From Clytia hemisphaerica (Eukaryota; Cnidaria; Hydrozoa; Leptothecata; Clytiidae): a stretch of 64,000 bases of DNA. The stretch is taken from positions 248,001 to 312,000 of the forward strand of contig CACVBU010000902.1 of assembly GCA_902728285.1 (NCBI GenBank). The letters run 5' to 3'. This document shows, in pieces, positions 1-11,900 of this stretch; position 1 is the first letter of the stretch, and every line of letters begins with the position of its first letter. A program made the position numbers and the translations under genes. The notes under the pieces are model-generated. The model was given only the letters and a program-made list of their open reading frames with translations. It was not told the DNA's origin and searched no databases.

Positions 1-14
1 AATCTTCTAAAATA

Positions 15-788
15 ATGGCATCGGCTTCTAGTAAGGGCGCTGGAAATACAATTGAATTTAGAAACATTAACATTAAAACAAAACCACCCATCGAGCTGAA
101 TCGTTTGGCGGTAGAAATCGAACGCCCAAAATTCAATATGGGAAACATTGTGAACGCAATCGGGGAAATCGGTTTGATGGATTTAGTCTTATCGATAGAG
201 ACACGTGCAGATAGCTTCACAGTTCATCTCAAAACCTCCGATGCAAAACGTTTGATTCTACACAAGAACCCGTTGATGTTCATCGATGCCTTTAACGGTA
301 AAAGAGAATTTGTGATTGAATTTAGCGGTATACCAGTTGAGTATGGATCAGTCCGGGTTGCGGAATTTGCAAATTATTTTGGTGATTTTTACAAAATTGG
401 TCGTGTGAAAAGTGAAGAAAACGGGCTCTCATTTTGGAATGGTAAATGGTCTGTTACTTATTCTAAAATCTGGGTTGAGCTTTCTAAACAAGTTGTGCTG
501 GATAGTTTGTATGTTGTTAAACTGGTTTTTGATGAAGTTGAAGCAAAAGAGATGTTTCGTATTTATCAAGAGGAGACCGCACCGGTATCGAGCGACACTG
601 AATACGAGTATCTTACGGAATATGAGACAAATGGGATTGTAAGGAAACGTCGAAATAAGAAACGCGTAAAACGCATTACGAAACATTACGAAAATTCATT
701 ACTGAAAGGGGTTGATTGTTGTAAGAAAACATTGAGCCCTTTAACAAAACAATCCTCGACTAAAATCACAGATGTCAAAAAATCTTAA
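15..788 (+). CDS. Single-exon RRM-like protein, probably transposon gag/ORF1-derived
   Basis: Complete 257-aa ORF with a good ATG and no introns. I do not recognise it with certainty. Residues about 45-75 (SFTVHLKTSDAKRLIL) and 95-190 (FVIEFSGIPVEYGSV, FGDFYKIGRV, then a basic-hydrophobic strand pattern) look like the paired RNA-binding folds of ZCCHC3-like and non-LTR ORF1/gag proteins, in which a short hydrophobic strand is followed by a G-x-V loop. The C-terminal 50 residues are strongly basic (RKRRNKKRVKR), fitting nucleic-acid binding, but there is no CCHC zinc knuckle where those families usually have one. No reverse transcriptase follows within 2 kb. It could be a domesticated or stranded ORF1, or an ordinary host gene whose other exons lie outside the window. 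Confidence 0.45.
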   Translation: MASASSKGAGNTIEFRNINIKTKPPIELNRLAVEIERPKFNMGNIVNAIGEIGLMDLVLSIETRADSFTVHLKTSDAKRLILHKNPLMFIDAFNGKREFVIEFSGIPVEYGSVRVAEFANYFGDFYKIGRVKSEENGLSFWNGKWSVTYSKIWVELSKQVVLDSLYVVKLVFDEVEAKEMFRIYQEETAPVSSDTEYEYLTEYETNGIVRKRRNKKRVKRITKHYENSLLKGVDCCKKTLSPLTKQSSTKITDVKKS

Positions 789-2956
789 TCACGCAAAATT
801 TTATGAACAAAATAGTAGTCTTCTGAGAAATTTTCATGAACCCAGTATTTTTTCTTATCGTTTCTCCAGGAATATTTTACCTTTCCTCGGTGCCTTTTTG
901 TTTCAATTCAGTCCTCTTTAGGTTGTAATTGTTTGGTCAGAATATAATAGATCTATATTGCATATAAATTTATGGTTTTGTAGAGAAAAGCGGGGACGGG
1001 TTTTTTTAACTTAGAACTTTCCCTTTTACCTTATAGCCTTTTCTTTATACCAATCTTGATATATAATTTCTGTTCGTTTTTCTAGATTCTTTGAAAATAT
1101 CTTCGTGTTCACGTTAATTCCGATATTTCGGCCGGTTGTTATTATTGTTTTTGATTTTTTAATACGCAATTTATTTCATATTGATATTATCATTAAAATT
1201 TATCTCATCATTAGCAAATTATTTAACAATCATTGCCACAGTTAGAGTTAACGGCAATTAAATAAATTTACAGAAATTCAATAGGATCTTTGGATCTTTT
1301 TTCGGTTTGCCCCTGCCTTTTTTAATCTTGAGAAAATTAATTTAGATAAAATTAACTTAAGTTAAGAGGTCTAAATTCTAGACTGACATCCAAATGCTAT
1401 CCAATTTCGCAATTTTGTCAATTTACTTTCGTCATGAATGAAGATGTTTGATTTTTAACAACTCTATTGTGAGATAATAACTTTGTTGATCAAAATAAGA
1501 AAAAGGTTGCCGTAACAAGCACAAAATCCTATATTTCTAAGGCCCCCCTCTCATAAAATCATCGATAAATTTAAAAAAGAATTCTATACAGTATTACGAT
1601 TAGGTAACCTTTTAATTAATCATCCATCAGAATTTGAAAGCCCCCTCCGCCCTTTTAGACGTGAAGATTTATAATGCACAGCGATCTGCTATCGGATTCA
1701 AAATATCGATTAATTTTAATTTTTGTCGAAAAATTTATCAATCAACAAAAACTTTTTGTTTTATCCTTATTGTATTTATGATCTTGTCCTACGGTCAAAA
1801 TTTTAGGTCTGTAGCACCACTACAGTCGGAATTATGTGAATTCCGATTTGCGGGATCTGAGAGGGGATCTCTAGGGATTTTGAGGGATCTGAGAAAACGA
1901 AAGTGCTCTGTTTCAAGAAACCTGATTATAGTTTTCAGAATTTTAGATTTTAGTCTATTTCGTACATCAATTGCACTATATACACAAATTTCCATCTTCA
2001 TTCGACTATTAAAACTCGAGTTATTAAAAAAACGAGTCAAAGTTTCCCCGATTTTTCATACTTCCAACACCAGATCACCGTGAATGAAGAAATTTTCAAG
2101 GAAAATGTGCTGAAACTCTCAAAATTAGGACAGTGTTCGCCCAAAATTACATCGATATGAAATCATAGAACTATTGTAACCTGACTTGGAGAAAATTATT
2201 TTTGTATCGCGTTTGAACAAGAACTTTTTGCATAATAAGTATATTTCAATCAGGATAACATTCTCACTTCTGTTCTTATAGATTTACATTTCGGATTTTT
2301 TTGCTTCCAATGATGGTACATCAAAGAAAAGCCGCTTTGAATAGATTTATAAAAGATTTCAACGATCATTTATTTCATTACTGAGACGTTTTCATATCTT
2401 TATTACCTCCATGGGAATAAGATGATAAGACGATTCAGTGGCGTGGGAAGCATTTTCATATTGGGGGGGGCTGAAGTTTAGTGACACCGCGAGGACCAAC
2501 CATGGTTTGGCCCGAGGGGGAAAATTTTGAAAATTTGAGCTCTAGATTGCTTAAAAATACACTCAAAACATGCACATAAAGACAATTATGACAAATTAAA
2601 AAATAAAAACTTTGCATTTTGCAAACTAAATTTCGCGAAAAAGGCGAAAATCTATACAATACAAGAACCCTCGCGTGTGTAAGATGTTATGATGGGTTCG
2701 CGGTGGATTTTTTCTTTGATGGGATCGCTCAGCGCATACTTTGAATGATATTTAAATTCATAAAATGAACGCTCCTCGTCTTGTACGTGGATACAAAAAA
2801 GGAATTGTTTAGGTAAGTTGAAAACCTTGGACTTTGAACTTTTAGAATCCAGAGGGGAAGGGAAAGCAAAGCTAGCAGACCACAGACCAGAAGAGTGAAG
2901 TGAAATACATTTACAGATCTGTTTTAAAATAATTCATTTTTAAAGTTTGAAGTGTC
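789..2956. other. Intergenic DNA, no gene seen
   Basis: AT-rich sequence without a convincing ORF on either strand. Around 1850-1900 there are a few imperfect GGGATCTGAG repeats. At about 2435 a motif CAGTGGCGTGGGAAGC resembles the terminal motif of common DNA-transposon remnants, but no matching opposite end was found. The last 100 bases should contain the promoter and 5' UTR of the isomerase gene. Confidence 0.5.
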
Positions 2957-5900
2957 ATGGCAAGTATTAGATCATTGATTAGACTTGCATCTAATTCTTC
3001 ACGACAAATTAACTCCAAAGCAAATCAAACTGCAATCACTGCTTCCATTTTGAAACAACATCAAAGGTTTTTGAGTAGCAACATGGAAGAGGCTAAAAAA
3101 CGAGTTGGACTATTAACAGAAGATCCAGGAAATGAAGTTAAACTCAAGATGTATGCCCTTTATAAGCAGGTAATATATACATATTCTATGCCCCACTGGA
3201 ATTTCCCAAAGGCAGGGAAGCTCTAACAGTTTTATATAGGGCCCGCCCTGGCCCTCTCTTGCTTGGTTTGTTGGAGTTCACTCAAAGTACCAGAGGAGCA
3301 TGTTTGAAACTACTTTTTGTTCCCTCCTACAACACCATTACCTTTGGGAACAAATCTTTCTCTAAGTTTTGCATAACACATTGGAACAGCATTCAGCGAT
3401 CTTACCCAAATATTACCCTGAGCTCATCTGATTTCAGTTTTGTTAAATCTCTCGCCCTTACTCACTGTCTTGGGAGATACTGAGCACACCCCTCCCCTAC
3501 CAAGAAAGGTTAGCAAACTTTATTTTAATTTATTTTTCATTATATAACAAAATTCTTAAAAATAAATATATAAACATTTTTAACTAATTTACAATGTGTT
3601 ATAAACGCAATCTGTACTTAGGTGGCCGCATCATTTTGATTAGCTAGACTATAAGGCGGTCTCCTTCCATATATTTTTTGTGCATATCATCACTTGTATC
3701 TTTTCTGTAGTGTTAAATGGTAAATAAATACTTACTTACTTACTTAGTTCCAGAAACATCCATGGTTTGGTGCATAAAAAAACAGCACTGTTTGTACTGG
3801 AGAACCAGGAGGTGCCTTTTTATATTTTTATAGTTATGTGATATATAAAAATAGTCCTTAAATAGGAGAATGTGATGGTCTATTAAAATAATAAATTATT
3901 CCCCACATACATTATTCCCTCAGTCAGTACAAATGAGATATAATTATCTTGTCTCTAGGTAACTGCTGTGTTGTAAAAGACAAATCAACAAGATAACCTT
4001 ATCAAAAGACCTTCACATTCTTCCAAACAACTATATAGTGTCTGCTCCTTGGTCAGCCTTGTGTATGCTTATAAACTGTCATTGAATCCAGGCATAGCCA
4101 GTCTGGAAAATCCTCTTAATTGTGCGCTTTACTTCCAAGATTTGAACGGCTATCAAAATTGTAGAATTTTTTAAGGGTCCAATTACATGCTTATCACTAT
4201 ATGAATGGGTGCTAGGCATCCTTTTAAAACTTGTCTATCATTTAAAAAAAAAACTTTATTAGCTTCTGATTGCTTCGTTGAAATCGGATAGCCTTGAACT
4301 ATTTTACTCAAAATTCATTGTAGAAAAAGATTGTTTTAAAAACTTTTGTCCGTTTTACTGTACCATGTGTTCACCCGATTTTGAAAAATCTGAACCCTCT
4401 AATTAGCTCAAAAGGGGGTTCGGATTACCATTTTCCCATCAAAATTTTGGCTGAATCATGGAATCCTAATCGAAAAGAATTAATAATACCATCACACCGG
4501 TTTGTAGAGGTTAAAATACCAAAATACTCCAGTTTGCAGAGTATGTCAAGGCTGCACTCTAGAAAAAAATTCGGAAATACCAAGTTCCGCACTGGAAGAG
4601 GACGCACCTAATAAAAATGACCAATCCCATCACATCAGAAAATTCAAACCCTCAAATTAATTCAAACAGCATCATTCAGATTTTGGGAGTTAGCCATATA
4701 ATGTCTTTTTTTACTTCACCACTTTCAGACCTTTTTGAGTAGAAAAAAAATTAACTTTGAAAAGATTTCAGGCTGGCATATATGCTTATGTTATGCTTAG
4801 GAAATTTGCAAATCTGGAGCCTTCATATGCTTATAAAGTGTTATGCTTATAAAAAACATGTATTTTTATATAACTTTCTTCTTTAAGCCAGACTCTTGCA
4901 CTCGATACAATTGATAAGTTTTTCCAATTAATGACTGATAACCAATAGATGGATTTGGATTGATCCATTGATTTGTATAATAGATAGGGTAATCGAGTCT
5001 TTTCCAAAATATTTCATCAATCGATGTTAACTTTTTTTAGGCTTATGCAAATAAATGGATAGAAATAGAAATTAGTCTATGAGTTATCAATGAATCAATA
5101 GGCAACATCATTGGAACTTTTGTAAAATCCAAATTATTTTTGCTAATTTCCTTAGTATCTCCTTGGTATATGAAGTCTTCTTATAGCAATGTAAGAGTAG
5201 GAAAAAAAAATTGATACATCAAACTGTTCACCAGTTATTGGGCACTTTTGTTTTCCAGAGATCCCTCTATCCTGTCCTCGTCCTGGTTGAGATCCCTCTA
5301 AATCAGAATGAGGATAATTCCGGATAGGAAAGTGCTAGAGACTTGAAATTTTCACAGAATGTACTTTTGTTTGCCCTCTAAAGGATAAAAGAAAAAGAAA
5401 GCATTTTTCTCAGTTAATTTCCTAAAATTTCGCTAAAAAATCAAGGAATTTTGAATCCGATTAAATCCAATGAACGATCGCCGTGTCTTTAAATCCCTGA
5501 TCAAATTTGATTATACAGGGGTTTTAAACCACCCAGGAAACTATGACATAATAATACGTCTTTGTAAATGTAAAAAAGGTTTGTAATACCTTACTCTAAC
5601 TGGGCTGGACTAATATTAGCTACTGTCATTCTTTAGAGATGGGAAAGATATGTCATTTGGGAAAAAGGGATGAAGCTCTAACGTCCAAGTAAATAAACAA
5701 TTAATTAGTGATTCAGTCATTTCCCAGCTTTTCTACTGCCGAGAAAGGTTGAAGGAATAACATATCATTAAATATGTAAACCTCCAATATCGCCGCATAT
5801 AACTTTACTGATGGCTTATTTTATTATCTGTTTCCCATAGGCATCAGAGGGCAAGTGCAATACAAAAAAACCAGGTGTATTTGATTTTGTTGGACAAGCC

Positions 5901-8900
5901 AAATGGAATGCATGGAATGAACTTGGAGATATCTCAAAGGTAAATATGATGATTGCAAATGAATTGTGATTGATTATGGTTTTTTGTTGATCATTTTGAC
6001 TGGATAGAATATGATTTTGATGATATCAATTTGATAATAAGCCATTTTAACAAATCAAATTTTCAATTCAATCATATATTTTGCTGTACTACTATGCAAC
6101 ATATCTAGGTTGTTTTTTTGGCTTGGAAATTACTAAGTTACTAAAAGTATTTTTATTAAAATTTATTTATTCCAGGAAGAAGCAGAGAATCAATATATTG
6201 CTTTGGTGGATTCCTTAGCAGGTAATTGACCTTTTCATAAATTACGTTACGAACATCACTTGCCTCGTTTTGAAATTATTGCCATGGTGATTAACTCCCA
6301 GCAGATTTTATTAAAACTACTTTCTATTCATAAAAAAATCATTTTATGTCTCAAGGGACATAATCACCATGGTAATTGTTTGAATGCGAGGCAAGTGATT
6401 TTCGTAACGTAATTTATGAAAAGGTCTATTGATTTGATTTAATTTTTTATGTTGATATCAATTTGACCAATAAAAGTAACACTCCATCCTAGTAAAGTAT
6501 ATTTTTTCAATGCTTGAAATCATCTTGTTAGCAGATGAGCTAAGGCTCGTTTTGTTGCATCCAATCAGATTCTATTATTTTCTGTCGCAATCAAAATTTG
6601 TAATTTTTAATTACTCTAGGGAATAACATAGATGTTATTATTTTTGACTTTGATAATAAAATATCTATATTACCTCGAGAATAAGAAAAATCTTCAGCAA
6701 AGGCGAGCATGTTTTTACCAAGTTTGTTTGCAACTAAGCTAACAGTATCTTTAAATACTATTTGCTTAGTACCTTGGCTAGTATTACCTTTTAAGAATGC
6801 ATAGAAACACAATAAGTTGCCTTTATCAGGAACATCAAAAGTGATCGGCAAAGACAAACATGTTTCTAATGACTTTGTTTGTGGCTAAGCTAATATGACT
6901 TCTAAAAGAACTATACTAGAATATAACCTTCGTAAACATTAGCCCATAATATTTTTCTTGTCATACTGAATTTATCAAGCCTCCCTTTTTCACTAAAATT
7001 CTTTTATACTCAGGCTCATCAAGTGCATCAGGTGGTGAAACGAAATCAGAAACAACAGATTCTGAAACTGCCAGTGGAACAGTTCCTGGATTGGATATCA
7101 CCAGAGAAGATGGTGTTCTGACAATGACCATTAATCGACCAAAGAAATTGAATGCTATCACTAACGAGGTACATGTTTTTTTATAAGCATCATTTTTTTT
7201 GGAAAAAAAAGGCTCAGTTATGCTTATCTTATATTTTGGAATGGAGCTCAAATCATGCTTGTGATATGTTTATTTTATGAAAAAAATGACTCATCCAAAA
7301 TTTGAGAAGAAAAACGAATCTTCCCAAATACACAGTCTATGACGAAAGCTCACTAATATGCTATTGATATGCTTATGATGTACCTATGATGTACTTATTT
7401 TAACCAAATCTAAGTGTCAGTATTCTTATAAACGTTGTATTTATAAAAAGAAAGAAAACATGTAGATAGCAAGCTTTTCTAAACCATTTCAGCATCAGTC
7501 AAGTTTCTTATGTATGAATTAAGTTTATAGCATGGCATGAATTTAGAACGCCAGAGCAAATCTTCTAACTCTGGAATGCTTTATTTTTCTCCCACTGGGT
7601 TACGATTTATTAACCAAGGAACCTAGAAATCGATTTCAATAATATGAATGCAAGGATTTTATAGATAGATAGATAGATAGATTCGATATTTTACGTGGAT
7701 AGCCCAGCAATCTAGGACTTTTAGGCAGTCTTTCGATTGTTTTCATGGGGTCCGCGCCCAGCCGGCTCGGCTATCTATGAACTGAACGGAACATTGGAAG
7801 GAGCGGTTATTTGAACCGCGAACCCCTGGTTTAAGACGCTGACGCCTTTAACCATTCGGCCATCGCTCCTTTTTGCGTTACAGCTTAAAATCAAAGACTT
7901 CTATCTGCTAGCTGCAACTAGTTGATGCCTACAGATTACCCTTGGTCAACTGTTTCTTCGTAATCCATTATGTTTACTGTATTTTTTTCTATACATGTCT
8001 GTTTGAAGAAAGCTCTTGAAAAAAGTTCTTGAAAAAAGTCTATGCGAGAATTGAAGGAAAAATTCGCCTTAAAAAAACGGGAATTCGAGACTAGCTTTGA
8101 AATGGCGGAAAGGTCGATACTGTGCATTAATATTTCGAATTGTGATCCACTACAAGGCTTTGGATTCTTAGTTTAACTAAGGTTTGGTCATTTGGACAGA
8201 TTAACAAACTCAATCCACTACAAATTGTGAATAAGGTATGTATCGGCTATACAACCAACTCAAACTTTCACTCCACTCGTTTTCTCATTCCTAATTTTCG
8301 TTGGGAGGGTTGGAAAACGCTTCAAAAACAATTGAAATTCTTGAGAGTAACTATATGTTAATTTGAATTTATTTTTCAGATGTATGCTTGTATCCGAGAC
8401 ACACTGAATTCAGCTGCCAAAGACGACAGTGTGCGAGTATTTGTTTTAACGGGAGCTGGTAATTTTTACAGCAGTGGAAATGATTTGGCCAACTTCACCA
8501 ATATTCCTCCTGAAGGTCCTGCTAAACTTGCAGCTGATGGTCATATACTTCTCAAGTGAGTTTCGATTTCAAGATTGATAACTTGATAACGAGTTAAATT
8601 TCTTCAAATAAAGTGTTTTTAAAGCACACCATTTATAAGAAAGCCATTAAAAACGAGGCTCATATTCAAAGTTTCCCTTAATTCTTTCATCTTATGCTTT
8701 ATAACAACATGAAAACATTTGAAGTGTCAAAAATCCCTCAAAAGATTTTGTCTATCCTGATAGAACTAGATAATGGGCAAACATCAGGATAGACTTTGAG
8801 AATCTTTTTTAAATAAATCAATCCTTCCATACATCTTCAGTAAAAGATTAAATAACAGAAGCTGCTTTTGGTTCATTTTTCTGATTTTCAATCAAAATTT

Positions 8901-11900
8901 TTCCTTTCTTTAGATCGTTCGTTCAAGCCTTCATCAATTTTCCGAAGCCGTTAGTTTGTGCCGTCAATGGGCCAGCTCTGGGGATCATGGTGACAACTAT
9001 GGCTCTTGCTGATCTTGTCTATAGTGCTGACAATGCTACTTTCCACACACCTTTCATGACGTTGGGTCAAAGTCCAGAAGGATGTTCTTCTTATACCTTC
9101 CCAAGGATTATGGGATATGCCAGAGTATGTTTTCTTTGATCTCATTTCCTTATATAGTGGACACTGTTATTTGAATCTTTTTCCCAAGGATTATGGGATA
9201 TGCCAGAGTATGTTTTCTTTGATCTCATTTCCTTATATAGTGGACACTGTTATTTGAATCTTTTTCCCGAGGATTATGGGATATGCCAGAGTATGTTTTC
9301 TTTGATCTCATTTCCTTATATAGTGGACTCTGTTATTTGAATCTTTTTATAATTCTCAGATTCTGTCAAGAAGCCTCAATCTGGAAATTCTATCTATTAT
9401 ACCAGAGTATGATTTCTTTGATATCATTTTCTCGGTTATAAAGTGGACTCACTATTTCGAACTTCTATTATTCGAATCTTTTTATTATTCAAAATGATTC
9501 TCAGTTCCTGTCAGGGAGTCTCAATCTGGAAATTCTATCTATCATTCGAATCTACGTTGCTGTTAAGGCTCTAATGGCTTTAACACTTTAATGAAAAGTG
9601 TTGACTTTTTAACACCTGAATTATGTATGCCCGTTTTCTTTTTAGGCAAACGAGGTGTTGTTAGCTGGGCGTAAACTGACCGCCCAAGAAGCTTTTGATC
9701 GCGGTCTTGTCACTGATATCATACCACAAGGAGAATTCCGTGAATTCATTGCAGAAAAAACCAAATATCTCGCTGGATTGCCACCTAAGGTAAATTAAGT
9801 GAAATTTTCCTTTGCTGTGTAGAATAGACCTTTTCATAAAATTACGTTAAGAACATCACTTGCCTCGTTTTGAAATTATTGCCATGGTTATTAACTCCCA
9901 GCGGATTTTATCAAAACTACTTCCTATTCATAAAAAAATCATTTAATGTCTCAAGAGACATAATCACCATGGTAATTATTTGAATACGTGGCAAGTGATG
10001 TTTATGACGTACTTAAGGCGTACAAACTTTCGCGAGTAGAAACTTTTGCGAGAACGAAAAATTTACTTTCGCGAATTTAACGGAAAAATATTTTTCGCGA
10101 GCATAAACTTTCGCGAATCAAGACGTAAAATTGAGAATTTTCACATGAAAAAATTTCTTAGAGGGACAAATACTTCTTGGATTGGCTTGAAACATTTGTC
10201 CTTTGACTTATTAGTCTTTTAGTAGGCTAAAAAGTGCCATAAAAGTTACATTTTATTCAAAGTTTGAAGTTTTACAGATTTTCTATTTCGTCAAGAATTT
10301 TTGGCGAGCATAAACTTTCGCGAATGGCCCTTCCTATAATTTTTAAAGACATTTACTTTCGCGAAAAGGGCCAAAATTCGCGAAAGTTTCTGCTCGCCAA
10401 AGTTTGTACGCCTAAAGTATTGCGAGCCTGATACAGGGGTAGACACTTGCTTATAAAAACATGTATGTGTCTTGGCAGTCTTGTTTACTATACATTACCT
10501 CGTAGAGAACTCTTGAAGAATATTTCAACTTATAACACCTAATACAGTGTATCCGGAACAAAGCGGTGGAACACGATTCATATAAACAAAAAATCTTGAT
10601 AATTTATACCAATCTTAACCTTATGCTCATTTTGATGGCGCCTTTGTGAATGGAATGGTTATTGATTGGACAAAGAAACTTCGATGCCATTTCAATCATT
10701 CTAAGCTCCAGTAGGCTCCAGTGACATAATGAGTTTAGAGGATTTAATTTTATATAAGATTTGTTTCCTTTTTTTTTTTGAGAGAGACACTGTGTATGTG
10801 TTTACCATTTTATAAGTCATTCTCGTTTTCAGTGGTCACCCAAAAAAATTACAATTTCTGGAAGATTTTTACCTTGAAAAACTAGTATACCTTTTGCTAA
10901 TCACGATGTCATATTGAATAATTTAAAAACTCCAGCCAATTCAAGCATCAAAACAATAAAACAAAAAACTTGGTACACGATTTAACTACATATTCCTCAG
11001 TGTTTAATTGTTTTGATGCTGGAGTTTTGAATTATTCAACATGACAGCGTGATATGCCCTTTCATGAATTATTTTAAGTGAAACGACTGCCTCGTTTTGA
11101 AGCCATTGTTACCAAGGTGATTAAATCCCTTGAGTTTTCAAATGTCTAACAGTAGACTTCTTCAGTTGGGAATCATAATAGCTTTATTTTAAAAACGAGG
11201 TATGCGTTGTTCGTGACGTAATATGTCTATTAGCAAAAGGTTAGTTGGTTCACCCAATGAATCATTTTTTTTAATTCTTCCTTTACTGTCCTAAAGGACT
11301 TAAAGACTACTAGCTGTATGCGCAGCGTCGCACGCTGCGTGTCCCATTCCAGTGAATCACTACACATCTAAAAAATTCGAACGGCAGAAAGATAGCCACC
11401 GATTGATGATTTGATTTTGATTTTAGGAAGTAAAGGAGAAAGAAGATAACATTGCATTGTAATTTTTAACCACAATTAAATAATGGCTTAACAAAAGTAT
11501 ATTTTAGATCCTTTTAGCCATCGTGGCTATCCCATTGAGTTTCAAGCCCGGAGGGCTAGAGGTCAATCTCTAACCTTTCTCAGGCAAGAAAAATTGAAGC
11601 CTTAAAATATTTGCCGTATTTTTGATGACGGATTGAATCTAGCAATTCCTTTGTTTTCGAGTGATATTTTTTTTCGAAATTAAGTGGTAAATTTTAGTTT
11701 CAATCTATCATTTGTGTAAAAACCAGGCGGGTCGCTCAAGACCGCGCAACTTTGGTAGGATTTGTTGGCTTCAAATCCTACCAAAGAGATTGACCTCTAG
11801 CCCTTCGGGCTTGAAACTCAATGGGCTATCCATCGTGGTTGGACATTCGAAGCTGACTTTGAAAGACTTTGAAAAGTTTTGAAAGTGTTAGGGAGCCGCT

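Noticed and set aside
6591..6857. 88-aa minus-strand ORF in ECI2 intron 3
   Set aside because: No recognisable domain; contains partial internal duplications typical of repeat DNA.
7800..7869. Functional tRNA-Leu/Ser gene on the minus strand
   Set aside because: The acceptor ends pair but the anticodon arm and T-arm do not fold properly, and a SINE body with a tetranucleotide tail follows.
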